The notes: generated by a model from the letters alone, not told the origin. A stretch of 64,000 nt of DNA from Charina bottae (GCA_023362775.1 JALMGJ010000006.1:57185001-57249000); one strand, 5' to 3'. Positions 34,268 to 48,772 are shown, counted from the stretch's first letter. Numbers and translations: made by a program.

Positions 34268-35530
34268 TTGTTGTTGTTCAGTCGTTTAGTTGTGTCTGAC
34301 TCTTCGTGACCTCATGGACCATAGCATGCCAGGCCTTCCTGTCCTCCACTGTCTCCCGGAGTTTACTCAAATTCATGTTCATTACATCGGTGATGCTATC
34401 TAACCATCTCATCCTCTGCCGTCCCCTTCTCCTTTTGCCTTCAGTCTTTCCCAGCATCAGGGTCTTTTCCAGTGAGTCCTCTCTTCACATTAGGTGGCCA
34501 AAGTATTTGAGCTTCAGCTTCAGTATCTGTCCTTCCAATGAGCAGTCAGGGTTGATTTCCTTTAGGATTGACTGATTTGACCTCCTTGCAGTCCAAGGGA
34601 CTCTTAAGAGTCTTCTACAGCACCACAGTTCGAAAGCATCAATTCTTCGGCGCTCGGCCTTCCTTATGGTCCAACTCTCACAGCCATACATTACTACTGG
34701 GAAAACCATAGCTTTAATTATACGGACCTTTGTCGGCAAGGTGATGGCTCTGCTTTTTAATATGCTGTCTAGGTTTGCCATAGCTTTCCTCCCAAGGAGC
34801 AAGCGTCTTTTAATTTCATGGCTGCAGTCACCATCTGCGGTGCAGATGCAAGAAAATAAAATTTGTCACTGCTTCCATTTCTTCCCCTTCTATTTGCCAG
34901 GAAGTGATGGGACCAGATGCCATGATCTGAGTTTTTTTAATGTTGAGTTTCAAGCCAGCTTTTGCACTCTCCTCTTTCACCCTCATCAAGAGGCTCTTTA
35001 GTTCCTCTTCACTTTCTGCCATTAGGGTGGTATTGTCTGCATATCTGAGGTTGTTGATATTTCTCCTGGCAATCTTAACTCCGGCTTGTGATTCATCCAG
35101 CCCGGCATTTCTCATGATGTACTCTGCATATAAGTTAAATAAGCAGGGTGATAATATACAGCCTTGTCGTACTCCTTTCCCAATTTTGAACCAATCGGTT
35201 GTTCCATGTCCGGTTCTAACTATTGCTTCTTGACCCGCATACAGGTTTCTCAGGAGACAGGTAAGGTGGTCTGGTACTCCCATCTCTTTAAGACTTTGCC
35301 ACAGTTTGTTGTGATCCACACAATCAAAGGCTTTAGCGTAGTCAATGAAGCAGAAGTAGATGTTTTTCTGGAACTCTCTTGCTTTTTCCATGATCCAGCG
35401 TATGTTGGCAATCTGATCTCTAGTTCCTCTGCCTCTTCGAAACCCAGCTTGCACTTCTGGTAGTTCTCAGTTCACATACTGCTGAAGCCTAGCTTGTAGG
35501 ATTTTGAGCATAACCTTGCTAGCATGTGAA
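34268..35530 (-). mobile_element. BovB (RTE-clade) LINE, 5'-truncated
   Basis: The minus strand ends with 'gagtcagacacaactaaacg' and an ACAACAACAA tail, the BovB 3' terminus. The insertion is flanked by 9-bp direct repeats 'actaactat' (34259-34267 and 35531-35539). It retains the second half of the reverse transcriptase and the whole C-terminal region, ~1.26 kb of an element normally about 3 kb. BovB is widespread in squamates and is the presumed partner of the Sauria-type SINEs nearby. Confidence 0.95.
34485..35454 (-). pseudogene. BovB reverse transcriptase and C-terminal region, broken
   Basis: Two adjoining minus-strand frames. 34828-35454 carries QAGFRRGRGTRDQIAN, the FIDYAKAFDCVDHNKLW palm motif and GKGVRQGCILSPCLFNLYAE. 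Its active-site box reads YADN instead of YADD, so one catalytic aspartate is lost. 34485-34802 continues with SWTIRKAERRRIDAFELWC and VPWTARRSNQSIL. A one-base loss near 34845 (just after 'TNFIFL') shifts the frame between them, and a further stop ends the second. The product would be inactive. Confidence 0.92.
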
Positions 35531-35539
35531 ACTAACTAT

Positions 35540-38500
35540 AGCCCAGCTAAAAGCCAGATTGAAATGGATCCAGAAGATCAGGAGAAGGAATTGAGCATTT
35601 GAGTCTAGTCAATAATTACACAGATCTCCTGACTCAAAGGAGAGTTTATTCTTTTGACTTATTAGTGACTCTTTAAGCAGAGAGAAGGAGAAGGAGGAAT
35701 TGATCACTCCTCTTAACCATGATGACAGCTGCTAATTTAATCAACAAAAAGGGCCATGGTCAAATGAGTAGAAAGTAGGCCTCAATGCTTCACATCCTCA
35801 AAGACCTATAAGCCAGAAAGAATCCAAAATAATAGGACAAGCAGTTGTCAGTGTTAAATCTTAAAAGTGAATTATTTGGTCCCTTCTAGCTATGTCTTCT
35901 TCCTTGTAACCCATTAGTTAAAGAAAATAGCCTGCTTTTTAAAATTTTTATCATTGATGTAAGAAGGGTAGAGAAGGAGTATTTTAGTGCTATTGAAACA
36001 TCTAGGATAGTCAGTACAGTAGCAAGCAGTCCATTTATGCTGGCCAATATCTCCATTGTCTCATGTATATTCTGATACTGGGTGGCTTACATAGAAATAA
36101 ATGATAAATTAGCTTGTAGGTCACCAGCATGCTCCAATATCACTATGATAATTAGATTTTTAAAATCCTAGCCAAAGGCAAAATAAGATTCTAGATTTCA
36201 TAGGTATGCTCCAGCTTCTAGGCTTGACATGACCATTCAAGGGACATGCAGCATTTTGGGAATGTCTCCAAGTTTGTTACTTCTAAGTGATGATTGGCAA
36301 GGTCTTCTTACTTCAAGTCAGAATAGTAATATTTAAGAAAAATACCAGACAATTCTCAAGAGAGTTCCAAATTGATTTGCAATGTTGGTTGCATGAAACT
36401 TGTTTATCTTTTCTATTATATTTCATCCAAGCTCTGGACATCAATAACTTCTTATACAGAGCTAAATAAATATTTCCTAAGAAAGTTTTCAAACTTTGAC
36501 AAACTAACAAGAAAGGCCAGTAATCTTTCCAAAATTCATGGAAACAAGAAGATATGTAGCCTTGGAGTGTGTCCAGTCAAGCCTTAGACTATGAATCATA
36601 AAACCTTATGTGACAATTAACAACTCATGCCAAAAAGTCTTTGCTGCAACAGAAGAACATGTCTATTCCCCTGTAAATGGCAAAATTGAGCCTTCTTCCT
36701 TTCCTAATTCTATCAAGTAGGACAGGCATCCTTTTAAAGAGATAGCTGCTCAAAGGTGTAACTTGTCAGAGAGCATTTTTACATAAGGCTTTCCATTTGT
36801 TTTTAATTGTTCATGACAGCTTAGCATGCAGCAGGATGAGGAAAGTAATCAAACAGATCCTGCATACATCTTGACTTTCATTTGGGGGAATTCTTACTTC
36901 ACACTATCAGTTTAAATCTTAACCTTTCTTTGTAAGATTGTTCACATTTCTAATTACAAGTTACCGATTTGAAGCATTTATGCAAGCAGAAATACACACC
37001 ACTGAGCTCAAGAGAGCTTATACTTAGATTACATAAGACTGCAGTTTTGCCTTGTAAAGATAATTGGGATAGTTTGCCTGCTACTTTGTTTTAGATGCCT
37101 GTGTTTCATGATGGAGCTTATGGGTATTCTGAGAGTAAATAAAAGTAAGTCTGCATGTTGTGTTTCTGGGATAGGGGTGTGGCACACATTCTCTTGGGAT
37201 ATGGTTCTGGAATTGTCATAATAAATTTCTGCTTTTGAAATATTAGCCTTTTGTAAACAGAACATATGTCTAGAGGTTCACAATCCATGACTGCAAACTT
37301 GTAACAGTGAAACTGTCCAAGTATCAGATGCGAGTTGCATTTGAACAGATCAGTGCTACCAAATACAATGTGCTGAACTGAAAGCTGTGGCAGCCTGATT
37401 TACATATGTGCACATTCTACTGAAAAGCAAGAAAAGCCAAAGGTTATTCTCAGCCTGACACCCATAATTTGCAAGTGGAAATTATCTTGTCTTGCACTAT
37501 TCAGGTTTGAAGAGTATCCAGAGAACATTTGGCTTAGATTTGTCCCCTGGTTGACACTGTCAAACATTCTATTGGAATATTAATGGGATGTCTAAAAATA
37601 AGGCCTCTGAACACCATGAGAAAAAGGAAGTAAATTTAGCTGGTTTATGGAAGAGGTTGGTTACCAGGATGCTCATATTAGACACACTTATTTTTTTTAA
37701 AAAAAAGACTGATAAATTTCAAGTTGATTATAGAAAAATTAAATCCTTATTTATCATACCTGAGCTATGAATTTTCAATACAAGATACCTTGCTCTTTTT
37801 GAGAAAATGTTCACGTTATTTTTAACAAAATATTAATTTACCCTTTACTGAATTCCACTTTGCTTCTCTTGTAGAACTAAGTCTTAAAATCCAGAATTAA
37901 ATACTGAATCCTGAATTAGTATTTTAGGTTTGGGAAAATGGGATCCTCAGAGAAGTTCACAGTTTAAAGACAACATTTAAAAAGACCTATAAATCTCAAA
38001 TCAGAAGAAAAAAATCCTCTGTCATATTTAGTTGATGAAAAAAATGGAAGTTCATTCTTTTGAACAAACACAGTCAGTATACAAAGCATAATGAACAAGC
38101 TAATGTAAAAAAATGGTCTCTTCAAGATCATATTTGGTCTTCCTGAAGTTAACTGATTTGAATTTCCCTCAACCTACCAAATTAAATATACAGTATTTAG
38201 AACTTCACATACTTCCCCATCTCAAATAATCTCAGTTGTGCACTAAAAATGTTTGATTTTTGCAAAGTGAAATGTGAAATATATTTATTGTAAGGTATGT
38301 TTGTGATTAAAAGGCTATTTATATGGAACTTCTGGTTAGCATTATTTTGCCGAATAAATAGTTCATTTGATATCACTCCATGCTGGATTAGCTATTAAGA
38401 CTGCATGCCAATAATTCCTGAATACAGAACTGTCAGACTTGTCTCACTGTAGGAATTCTTCAATTTCCCAAAAGATTAACTGTGAAATCTACACAATGTG

Positions 38501-38937
38501 CTGGTGCATGTTTGTAAGAGTCTTGAGAGATTTGGGGTCAACTATCAATATAGGCAAGGGATTAACAGACAAACTATTAGCTGTAAAATGGGCTACCAAT
38601 GACATATGTCCTGTAAAATAGAACTGGCTGTAGCCTGCCTTTATGCAAATGAAAGCAGTGAGAATAAATAAACTGAAAACTCTTTATGAACCCTTCTTGA
38701 TAAGCTAGGTTGTAAACTAGCCAGGTTGTAATCTATATACTATACCTCACCAGCACTTCTGTATTAGTATTACTGCTCTAGTTCAGGAGGTTTTCTGGTA
38801 AAGAAATTAGGGCTCAGGTGACAAAGGAATGATTTTAGCAAACAGGTTCCCAGTACTTAAGATGCCTCTTTTTCAGTTCTTTTGTTGAGAATTGTTGTGA
38901 ATCTTAAAGTTCTCGGCAATTCAGTAGACCCAGGGTC
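35540..38937. other. Unassigned spacer
   Basis: 3.4 kb of AT-rich DNA without a recognisable repeat or gene. Scattered 60-78-codon frames carry no motifs. Confidence 0.45.
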
Positions 38938-39048
38938 TGTTAGCACTTTCAAGATAACCAACTTTATTAGAGCAAAAGCTTTCCTGCTCACAAAAGCTTA
39001 TGCTCTGGTAAAGCTGGTTAGTCTTGAAGGAAGTACCAGGTTGGTAAC
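38938..39048. mobile_element. Imperfect foldback repeat
   Basis: The left arm 'tagcactttcaagataacc' to 'gagcaaaagctttcctg' pairs with the right arm 'ctcacaaaagcttatgctc' to 'ggttagtcttgaaggaagta'. The motif is an amniote-wide repeat that I recognise but cannot name. A single arm of the same kind lies at 53424-53508. Confidence 0.55.
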
Positions 39049-39069
39049 TAGTTTGTTGCATAGACTAAC

Positions 39070-39279
39070 ATGGATCTCTCCCTTCCCCATCTCAGCAATT
39101 CAGAAGAAATTAACCTGGATGTATTATCCCAAATTGGCCAGATTATCTATACTATTGGTCATAGAAACATTGCTGTCACTCTAAACTGGCTTGTCTGCCT
39201 GTGTGACCTCAGCATGCAAGAAAATTTGGTGGATCATCATTTTTACCATGTGATCTTTGAGATGCTGGAAGCATTCTAA
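39070..39279 (+). other. Short open frame overlapping the 39.2-kb source block
   Basis: A 69-codon frame with ordinary amino-acid composition follows a pyrimidine tract and 'catctcag', a plausible splice acceptor. Its last third lies in the block copied to 33.2 kb. I do not recognise the product and see no splice donor or conserved domain. It is more likely chance than an exon. Confidence 0.2.
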
Positions 39280-39452
39280 GAAGATAAAGGAAGTTTAACC
39301 AGATCTTTAAAAAAAAAAAAAGAGGCAACAGCAGGCATCATACACGGCAGCTAAATAATGATAATGGATATAAAAGTGATGAATCTAATTAGGCATCTCT
39401 TTCTTCCAGTAAATGTTTTGTTCACACAAAAGTTTTACTCCTGCCAATTAAT
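39188..39452. repeat. Probable source of the 33.2-kb insert
   Basis: Identical to 33248-33512. Here it runs smoothly into non-duplicated sequence on both sides, without a flanking duplication. This is why I take it as the source and the 33-kb block as the copy. Confidence 0.9.
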
Positions 39453-42400
39453 CCTAAATGCTTATTTTGTATCATCATAGATCTATCTTGTAGCACATGC
39501 TATTTCACAGTATCCTACCAGCTATATCCTGGGAGTGCAGAACAAAAACACTGAGCCCCCACTCTCTGCTATTCAATACCATGCTACCTCTGCACACGGA
39601 GGGTCCATACAACCACCCTAACTCCCCATTAAGTGCTTAATCTCCTTTATCTGATCTCAAGTAATGGCTATCCCCATGTTGCATGTGGCAGTGAAACCCA
39701 TAAATGCATGGCACAACATAAAAACTTATGAGCGCTGAAGGTGAAAGCATACAGAAAGCCCTGGTTACCTATCCTTGGAATATGCTGCCACATTTCTGTA
39801 ATTGTTTTCCTACAATCAAATATGTAACTTGGTATACATTGACTAGTTCATTTCTGGCAATTTGGGGAATGGAAAAGGAGTTGGTGAGCTCTGACTTGCC
39901 ACATCCTGAGGCAATCATATTTCTCACATGCTAAATTTATTTTACATTTATGCAACCCTTTTAACACTGTGGTTTGGACATATCAGAAATTAGCTTTGCC
40001 TCATTAAAGGAATATTGCATCCTGTAATGAGGTTGCTTTTATTAAGGCATTTATTAAGGCAGTGGCTGAAATAATTATCCTGCTGGAAGAATGCTGCAAT
40101 GTGTAGAAATGTAGGCTGCTGTATTGTTCAGCTGTAGCTGGGGAAAGATAATTGACTGCTTCGGTTGTTACATGCCAAGATGACAACCAAGTCTTCTTTA
40201 TGTAAATATATTCTTGATGCTGTGTTAAGCTTGGAGTTATGGTCCTCGGCTTCATTTTGCTTGGCACAGCTGATGTTGTGAGTTCAATTCAGAAAGAACG
40301 CTTATCTTTTTTCACTTTTGCCCTCTGGCATTCTGTAAATAGGTTAAAATCAACTTATACATTTAAAAGAAGGCATATTTAAAATACTGTCAAACCCAAT
40401 CCATTTTTAAGCTTTCACATTTGTTTTCTTTCTTATTGTTAGAAAGTAGGTCACAGATGTATGTCCTAAACTTTTTTGAAAAAGGAGCAACCTGCAAATT
40501 TTTAGAGTTATAACAAACAACATGCAGCACAGATGTTTGCTGTAATGATCAAATTAATTCTAAAACTAAGAAGAAAAAACTGACCTATTATCAGTCAAAG
40601 AGTTACTGTAATGAAAATCTCTTAAAGACCATAGAATTCTTCAGATTCTTGCAATTCATAACAGTGTATTAATGATCAGGAAAGTAAAGAATGATAAATG
40701 AAAAAGTATGAATGTATACTTGTCATAGAATGACATTTTGAGGTTTGAAGTGTAAAGGGTTTTGGGCTATCTGTCGTAACCTGTTACAGTTTCCCCACTA
40801 ATCATTACTAGTAAAGAAACATATATTCCATACCAATATAAAGTATGTTCAGCATCACAGCTTGAAGTGACAGAATTGGTGCAGGACAGAAGAACCAACC
40901 CCCCTTTAGATAGCCCTAATTTATGAGAAAATTTTAACACCCGTGAACAGATTTTGTTCATCATTCTAGAGTGAGTTCTTTAGGCAAAACAACAGATCTT
41001 GTTTTGATTGACAAAACACTGCATCTTTAGTATAACTCCTGAATACCTGCGTGATTTAGGACAGTGCTCTTCTAACAATCATATAGAAAAAGGGATTTCA
41101 GCAGCTGCAGCTTGTTACAAGTATTTAAAAAAAACAGTAAGGAGCTGTTTTCTTTTGCACTTTCTCATGAACAGAGTTTTGTATTTCTCCAGCCTTAGTG
41201 TTAGCCAAGTAGGTCAGTCACCCAGGGCTCTCAGTTAAAAAACAGGGGCTGGACTGAGTGATTTTGGTGATTTTGTTTTTGTTGAGGATGTTTTCTACAC
41301 TGCACTTAATCTGAAGGAAGGAAGCAAGGAAGCAAGGAAGCAAGCTGTAATTTTTCAAAATTGTTCCACAAGTTGTGTGGATATACAAAAATTAAATTCC
41401 ATCTAGCATCAACTATTATTCCAAAGAAGGCAAATACTATTCATTTAATTTATAAGATTCCTAAAGGGATAACTAAAATAAAATGCCTTGCACACCCCAA
41501 ACACTATGGGTTGATTATAAGACAACTTAAGGAGTTCAGAGACCAAGAACAGTTTCCAGTTTCCTCTTTTCCCATCTGCCCCCCTGTTCACCCCTCCATT
41601 ATTCAAAAGGGGGTGTCTGTCTTTCGAGGAGCTTTTTTGTAGAAGGTTTAAATGGTTGGGGAAGATGGGAAATAAGCAGCAGGAAACTTTTATTTTATGA
41701 ACTTCATGAAATAAATATCTTAGGATTGTATTAGCCAGCAATGAGAAGCTTGGGACTGATTTTGCAAAATTTTGGGCTGCATATTTCCCATATATTGCAT
41801 CCATTGTTTAATTACGTGTATCTGTATTGTGTGATTAAATCTCAGTGGGTCCCTGAAGCAACTTATTGTTCACTTCTACATAAAATACAAATGGAGGAAT
41901 AAGATATACTTGACATTATTTAAATAATAAAGAGTCAGAATAAACTCTGTGCATGGTAGAGATGGCCATACTGGCACTTTCACAAGACATTCTTTAATAT
42001 TCCAATGGGAAATCCATGTTTATGGAGTTGACTGATTAGCAATGAAAAATGAAGATATGGGCTGCACTACAGGAAATATGATCCTGAAATTTGTCCCACA
42101 CAGCCTGATTAAAAAAGACACGATGGCTATGGTACATGGCAATAACAGCTGTCCTGCAACTGTCTTCACTACTTGTCTGAGATCAATGTATCTCTCACCT
42201 GCCAAGCAAGATCTGAAACTGTGAATGGTCCCAGCTTAGACACTTGCTTCCCTTTTTGAAAAAACAAATGTTCCATCCAGTTTAGTTGTTTGCAAGGCCC
42301 AAGAATGGGACACTTTTATTTGAAGGCCTCTGTTGTGTTTCTAGAACAATTTTAAAACAAGATGACAGACCTTTAACACCACTTTTGGTAGTGTTGGTTC

Positions 42401-45400
42401 AGTCTGTCAGAGGTTGCAGCAGGATGACAGTACATGGCTTTGTTCATCTGAGTTTGCATTATTTTTCTTCTGAAAAACAATTGTGTAGTGATATCACCAC
42501 CTCATTGTGTCAGGCTGAAAGATATGTAGATAATCTCTTTGCTGGACTGTATTCTTGGGATGCATGTTGTGCAAAGCGTTTCAGTGTTGGTGTTTGCTTT
42601 ACAGCTAAGCAGGCAGTAATTAAAGCTGTTTATTCTAATACTACAGAAACATACTGACTGATAATTGAAACAATATACTGTAGTTTGCTCCTAAACAACA
42701 AATTAGGAACCAAATATTTTCAGAGGGGGATCTCCAATATCTATTGGTGCCTTGGCTCTCCTTGTTTATTCTGTGGTGGATGGTGTTTTGTATCTGTCAG
42801 TTTTCACTGTAGCTGTGCAGGATTTCTGTCAGTTAGAGACTGATAAAAGTCCTCTAGCTGTTTATGATGGACAATGATATGTGGACAAATCTTAATAATG
42901 ATATCTATTGCTTCTTGAGGAATTCACCAGTGGGCCTAAATTAAATAAGTAGCAATGATGGTGGCACTGCGACAACATCCAACTCTGCAATGTACACAGA
43001 AACTATTTCCATGTTGTTTCCATGTGATGTTTGGGTACTACCCCTCTGGGTAGATTTTCCAATGATGGGACTAAGTCCATCTGTATTAGTTAGCACAGAG
43101 TGCTAAGATGCAATGTTACATCCATCGCCTCCTGTTTCTCTGGGGAGCAACACAGGAAGCAAGTCTAATACTCTTCATTCATGGTGGGCAGTCCTCAGAC
43201 ATTCTTCTCTTCTGCAAGGTGGCATCAGCATCCTGCAAAGGAAGTGCCCCCCAGAACATAGCATGGCTGATACAGCTAAACTATGGCTGTTGCAAGACAG
43301 GCAGCCCCTCCTGTACCAGGGAATTCAAGAGGGTTGGACAATAAAAGGGGCTCACAGTCCTGGGGCCAATGTAGTAGAGATCACAGTTGCCAGATTGGCA
43401 AAGACCTCCCAATGCTGTCAAGATGTGCATGAAGAGTCTTTAGAACAGCTCATGTGTTGCAGGGGAGAAGGGACTGTTGGAGTCTAGAATGTAGTAACAG
43501 AACTCCAGGCAGCGCTTAGTAATTTTTAGCAGAGTGAAAGCGTCCCAGAAAGGCTTGCACATGAGGCTTGATTACGTTCTGGAAAAATAAACAGTCTTCA
43601 CACATTGGTTAGTGATAGCTTACATTTTATTCTGCAGCTTTTGGATAGAAGTAGTTTCATTGTAGAAAAGCTCCGGTACGTTTGTGCGAGATATTTTCTG
43701 ACCAGACCCACATCACCATGTGGGCCTGCTGCTGTGCATGTGTGCTTAGGAAGGAGGAAAGATGGAGACTGGCCACGAGGGGCCCAAAGAGAAGGAGGAA
43801 ACAGGTGGCAGGCACCTCCCATGAACATGGCAGAGACACACTTCATAATAAAAGTCACGTTTCAGTAGAAGAGTCCCTCCCCTTATGTTTGTGAGACGAT
43901 GCACAGTTGAAACCTGATATTCCCAACAGGGACATGGACCCAGACACAGAAATCTTGGCAATGCTGTTGACAAGTTCAGCTTCCCACAAGGAATTAGAAT
44001 CCACTTCAGTGTTTTGAGCTCAAAACAGTTCTTCCTGACTAGGAAATTCTGGATTTTCTTTTCTGTTATGGGCAGATGGTTTTTGTCAAATCAATGTAAA
44101 GCCTATTTTAAGCTTACACTACATTTGCATGTATTTTCTATTTGAAAATGGTGGGAATCTGAGATTCAATGGCACAAATTGATGCTACAAAAAGGACTTT
44201 CAGGAATCATATCAAGCCCTGGGGCTCCAAGTTGTCCATCCCTGCCATGCATGAAACTGAGTGTTTAGAATGACTAAAGTAGGAATTTATTAAATGCATG
44301 GGAAATAACCATATTCACTCGTCTGCAAGAACATCTGCAAGAAAACAACAAGGCTCAGAGAGCACCAAGGACTCCACATATTCACTCTGTTTAATTATAT
44401 GTAATTTAAATTACATTTAAATTAAACAAGTATAGTGTTTGCCCTGATCCTGCTCACTTCTTTGTCAAGACTCCACTTACTTTGGGGGGGGGGGGTGGCA
44501 CCCAGCATGCTGCTCAATGGCTGATGAGGCCCTCAACGGACATAAAAACCTATTATCATCTGTCTAAAATTATAAAGAAGTCAAAGGAAAGAACAGAAAA
44601 AACACATACCACACAAATTTGAGAATTCCAATTTCCAAGATACCAAAGGACAGTGAGGCTAATTAGTACAGTGTATGCTTAGATCTTATTAACACTTTGC
44701 AAGGCTATTTGTCTATTTAAAACATGAGTACTTAGAAAGCTTCATGCCAAGATTTACATGAGATGTCTATCATATATTGGCTTACATATTTCATACTTAA
44801 AGGATGTGCCAAACAGCCCAGCAAAACAAAATCATGTTGACTAAGCCACTGTATCCCTAGAACCATTAGACCTCTTTTCTTCTTTGGGGTATAGTATCTT
44901 TTTGGGGATATTTTACTCTTACCAGATATCCCACTGAGGAAAGCTATTTTATTATTTTTTTATAGTACTTGGTTCAATACAGTGGTATTTGTACAGTATT
45001 GAATAAAGATTATTAACACTCTAATATTTAGAAATTTGAGATTTCTTAGTATTAAAGTCTCCACTGTATTGTTACTTAATATTGTTTGTGCATGTTAAAA
45101 AAATAAAAAAGAAGATGAACAAAGCAAGTTTGACAATTATTAAAATACAAAGGAAAGCTATTTTATATCTCTTGAAAAATATTTTAATTACTGTTGCAAA
45201 TTTGGCTTAGGGCCACTCAGGAAGAAACGAATTTTATAGTTCTTTTTAGTCAAACTCTTGATGTTGACAGATACTGAGTAAGTGATATTGTAAATGGTTG
45301 TAAAAATTTGATTGACTAGAAAATTAGCTTCCACAAGGGAGGTACAATTATAAGGAAGTGATGTGATGGACTTCCGGAAAAACTTAGTAGAAACCCATGA

Positions 45401-48159
45401 AGTCAAAGATATGGTCCATATTCTTCAAAGTGGTACAATTCTTTCTACAATGGGCATAAACTGAATTTAGGAGGATTACTATTAGCTAATGAAGTATGTA
45501 GTAAACTGCAGCTATGCACAAGGGTATTGCTATATTGTGCTAAATGAAGTGCTTATTAGAACATTGTTTTTATTCTGCTTCCAGAGACTGTAAAAAAGCA
45601 GTCACGGCAATGCTAAAAGAAAATAACCAAAGCCACTATGAATATTTGTGTGGGTTCTGGACCTTGGTTACAACTGCAAGGTAGATGCTTCTTCTCCTAG
45701 TCCCTTGAAAAGAAATATCTAGAAGAAAGAAATGGTCTATTTGGCTCCTGAAAGGCAGTCACCTAAAACCAAGAAATCAAATCAGGAGTGAAGAGACTAT
45801 GGGTCTTTAGATATTTCTGACTTACAATTCCCAGAAGCTTTAGCCAGAGTAGTCAATCATGACAGATTCTGGAAGTGAAACATTAATAATTTCTATGTTT
45901 ATACATTTCCTTCCTGAGTATCTTACCACCTAAACAAAAATATGCTAATTTGTTACTTGAATCTTATTATTATTCCAGATCCTGAATGTTATTGCTCTCC
46001 AGATAAATTATATGTTGGTTGAGCCAGTTTTAATAAACACATCATTCACTAATGTATGTTTAGTACTCATTCAGAAGTTTTATCTATTGCTTGCTTAAAA
46101 TGAAAACGTATGTTTAAGAAATTGTTTTGGCTAAACCAAATTATCGGTTGTCCCAACCATTAAAACATCCTGGCTATTCTCCTAGGTGATGACAGCACTG
46201 TGTTTAGAGAAGGAATACCACCAGCTGTCTTGCTAACAGAATGTTGGCATTCTTTTTAACTGTAAGATGCAGTATGTGTGAAATGATACCATCTCCACTC
46301 ATTCAAACTAATGCAACCCATTTGTTAGCTGAGAAAGGTTAGCTACCAGTTCACTGTTCTGCTACAATATAATGAGGTTTAAAAGTGTTGCGGTGTGGTG
46401 TGTGTGTAGTATTGTAGTTTGCTAAACATCTAACAAAATACAATGGATTATTTTACGATTTGAAAATGTTTTTCCTGAGGCTTTATTGCAAAAGTAGAAA
46501 ATGAAAAAATTGATATGATACAGATACATAAACAATGAAGATGTTCTATTCATTCGCCACTATAAGTTGCACTGAAAATATGGGCCTAAAACATGTGACC
46601 TTTTATTTTAAAACAAATGTAAAATTTCTTAAGCTATCTGAGCAAATTAGTTTTCAGAAGAATTATGTTCATGTGGTGAATTCATTGTGGTGTGAGTGTG
46701 ACTTGCTGTGTTTCTATGCTTCCTGTAACATTAGAACCAAATGTTGTTGTATTACTAAGGTAAAACTGCATATAGTTGAGTAGCCTGAAATACGGTGATA
46801 AATGGCATTTCAAAGATAAGGAGTGCTTTGTGTGTTGTTTGGGAACTTATGCCATGATACTCTGAAACTAGAAAGAATAGGTGCCATTTATTTTATTTTT
46901 GTGTTAAAGTTTATTTTATTTTTGCCTGGTTTGGGCTGTACAGCCCACTAGTACATAGATCACAACCTGTGAAACCAAATACTCAAGTGGGAAGCAAAAT
47001 TCATGGGGACCCATCTAAATTTGTCTGTTGTTCTGTGATACCAGTTTGTATACAGGGGCAATACATTTATGTCATAGGTGTCACTTTGTTTAAATATATG
47101 CAGCACACAAGCATCCATGGGGGGCAAGGCAATTAAATGATGTAACATGTATGATGATATCACTACACAAATGCCGCAATTTATATGCTTGTGTCAGATA
47201 ATGGGATGCAAGTACATAATCACAGAATTTAAGTGAGGTGGTTGTTATTTTGACATCCACATGGTTTGCTAAAGATGTTGGTGTATATACAAATGTCAAA
47301 GCTCTTACTTTCTTCTCTAGGGGCCATTCATCCCTTGGACCTAACCATGGAACCAACATGACTGGGCAACATCTTTTTTTGCTGCTGCATCCCTAGGGGC
47401 TCATCTTCATCTCCTCCCCAGCCCATGAGTGAGATAGTCTTAAGTCGTTCTTAGCTGCACTGGTGTTAATGTGATGTTTCCCTGTTAAGTCAACAGCATC
47501 CAGCAGTGGCTGGAGTGCTTTGCTGCTAATTACATTGGTGCTGAAACCAAGTGACCAGTAATGGTTGTTATTAGCAGGTACTTCCTAGCTGTTTAAGGCT
47601 GATGTGGACACCTCCCTCCCCTCTGTCCTTGGTCACCCTCCACCAGTGCCATTATGTTTTTTGTCCTAAAAGAACTGGACACATCTTGTGGAGGAAGCAT
47701 GTTACTGTAAGTGACTGCTTTGGGGGGAGGGGCTTCTGGCTGTTGCTTGCACCTGACCCGCTGTTGTTACAATATGGAGGGAGGGCAGCAGCATCAGGGG
47801 TTGTTATTATTAGGAGTGTAGCTTTCTACTGCTTGCAAAAGGTTGGCTGAACATTTCTGCAAGAATGCGGGAGCCACACCTTCCTGCTTTGTCATGTTCT
47901 CAGGACCACTTTTAGAGAGAGAAAGCCACATGAGCCTGAATCTTTGTCTCTTTTTTCCTAGCATTTTACCTAAGTCACTGCCTTACTCTGTTTCCATTTT
48001 TGATATGGCATGTTTTAGCCGTGTGCCTCCTTTGCTTAGTTATGTTGTGGCAGCATTTACTTCACAAATGTATGCCTGGGGGAGAATTCTCAGCATCCCC
48101 AGTTGTGATAAGTGGACTGTATAGGTCATCTATCTGAAAGACTTTAAAAGTTAAAGCCA
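39453..48159. other. Long unassigned spacer
   Basis: 8.7 kb with no supported gene. It contains a (GGAAGCAA)n run at 41313-41344, a 12-G run at 44484-44495 and weak MITE-like phrases near 44155-44250 and 45795-45880. Overlapping frames at 43108-43487 and 43598-43973 (both strands) lie in a less AT-rich patch but show no known domain. 40005-40270 is compositionally complex and might be conserved non-coding DNA. Confidence 0.4.
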
Positions 48160-48600
48160 GCACTTTTAATTGTACCAAAAAATGTACTGCACTAGTTGCA
48201 GTTTCTCAGCAGTCTTTAAAAGTACAACCATGTAGAGCTCATTGAAGTAGTCTCTCCTGGTGGGGTGGAAGGCATGAGTCACCATCATCAGGTCCTCCTG
48301 ATCCAGGTGGCATTGCAGCTGGTGCACCAGCCAAAGCTTGTCAAAGGCCTTCCTGGCCACAATCTCCACCTACGAATCCTGCAGTAGCTGTAACTCCAGG
48401 AGGACACCCAAGTCACAGACTTGCTCTTTCAGGGGAAATACCATCCCATCAAGAGTTATAATTCGAGCAGACAGGAAACCATATGATATTTGAACAAATA
48501 GCAATGCTAGGATTCATTTTTAGCTTGTTTCATTCTATCCAGCCTCCATCCCCACACTTCAGATGCTGAATCAAGACTTCAACAGCATCTCTACCATGGT
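48160..48600 (-). mobile_element. Decayed L2-clade LINE fragment
   Basis: The minus strand encodes 'VARKAFDKLWLVHQL', 'HLDQEDLMMVTHAF' and 'LKTAEKLQLVQ', aligning with the same region of the L2 copy at 28.3 kb (VARRAFAQLHVVHQL and so on). It has lost its 3' UTR and most of the RT. The ends are approximate, and the upstream part is more diverged than the rest. Confidence 0.75.
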
Positions 48601-48772
48601 TTTTTACATAATGATATCCTGAATTTTATCTATCTGGAAAACCAACTCTTATACATGCAGACATACTCCCACACAGAATCAAGTGTGTTTCTCTTTGCAT
48701 ATGCTGTAGAGAATGCTGTTTAGTTCATGTACCTCTGTTTTGTGATTCCAGCTATTGAATACATGCACATAA

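Noticed and set aside
43108..43973. Cluster of overlapping frames on both strands as a possible pseudogene
   Set aside because: No recognisable motif in any frame. The local GC rise alone explains the longer frames.
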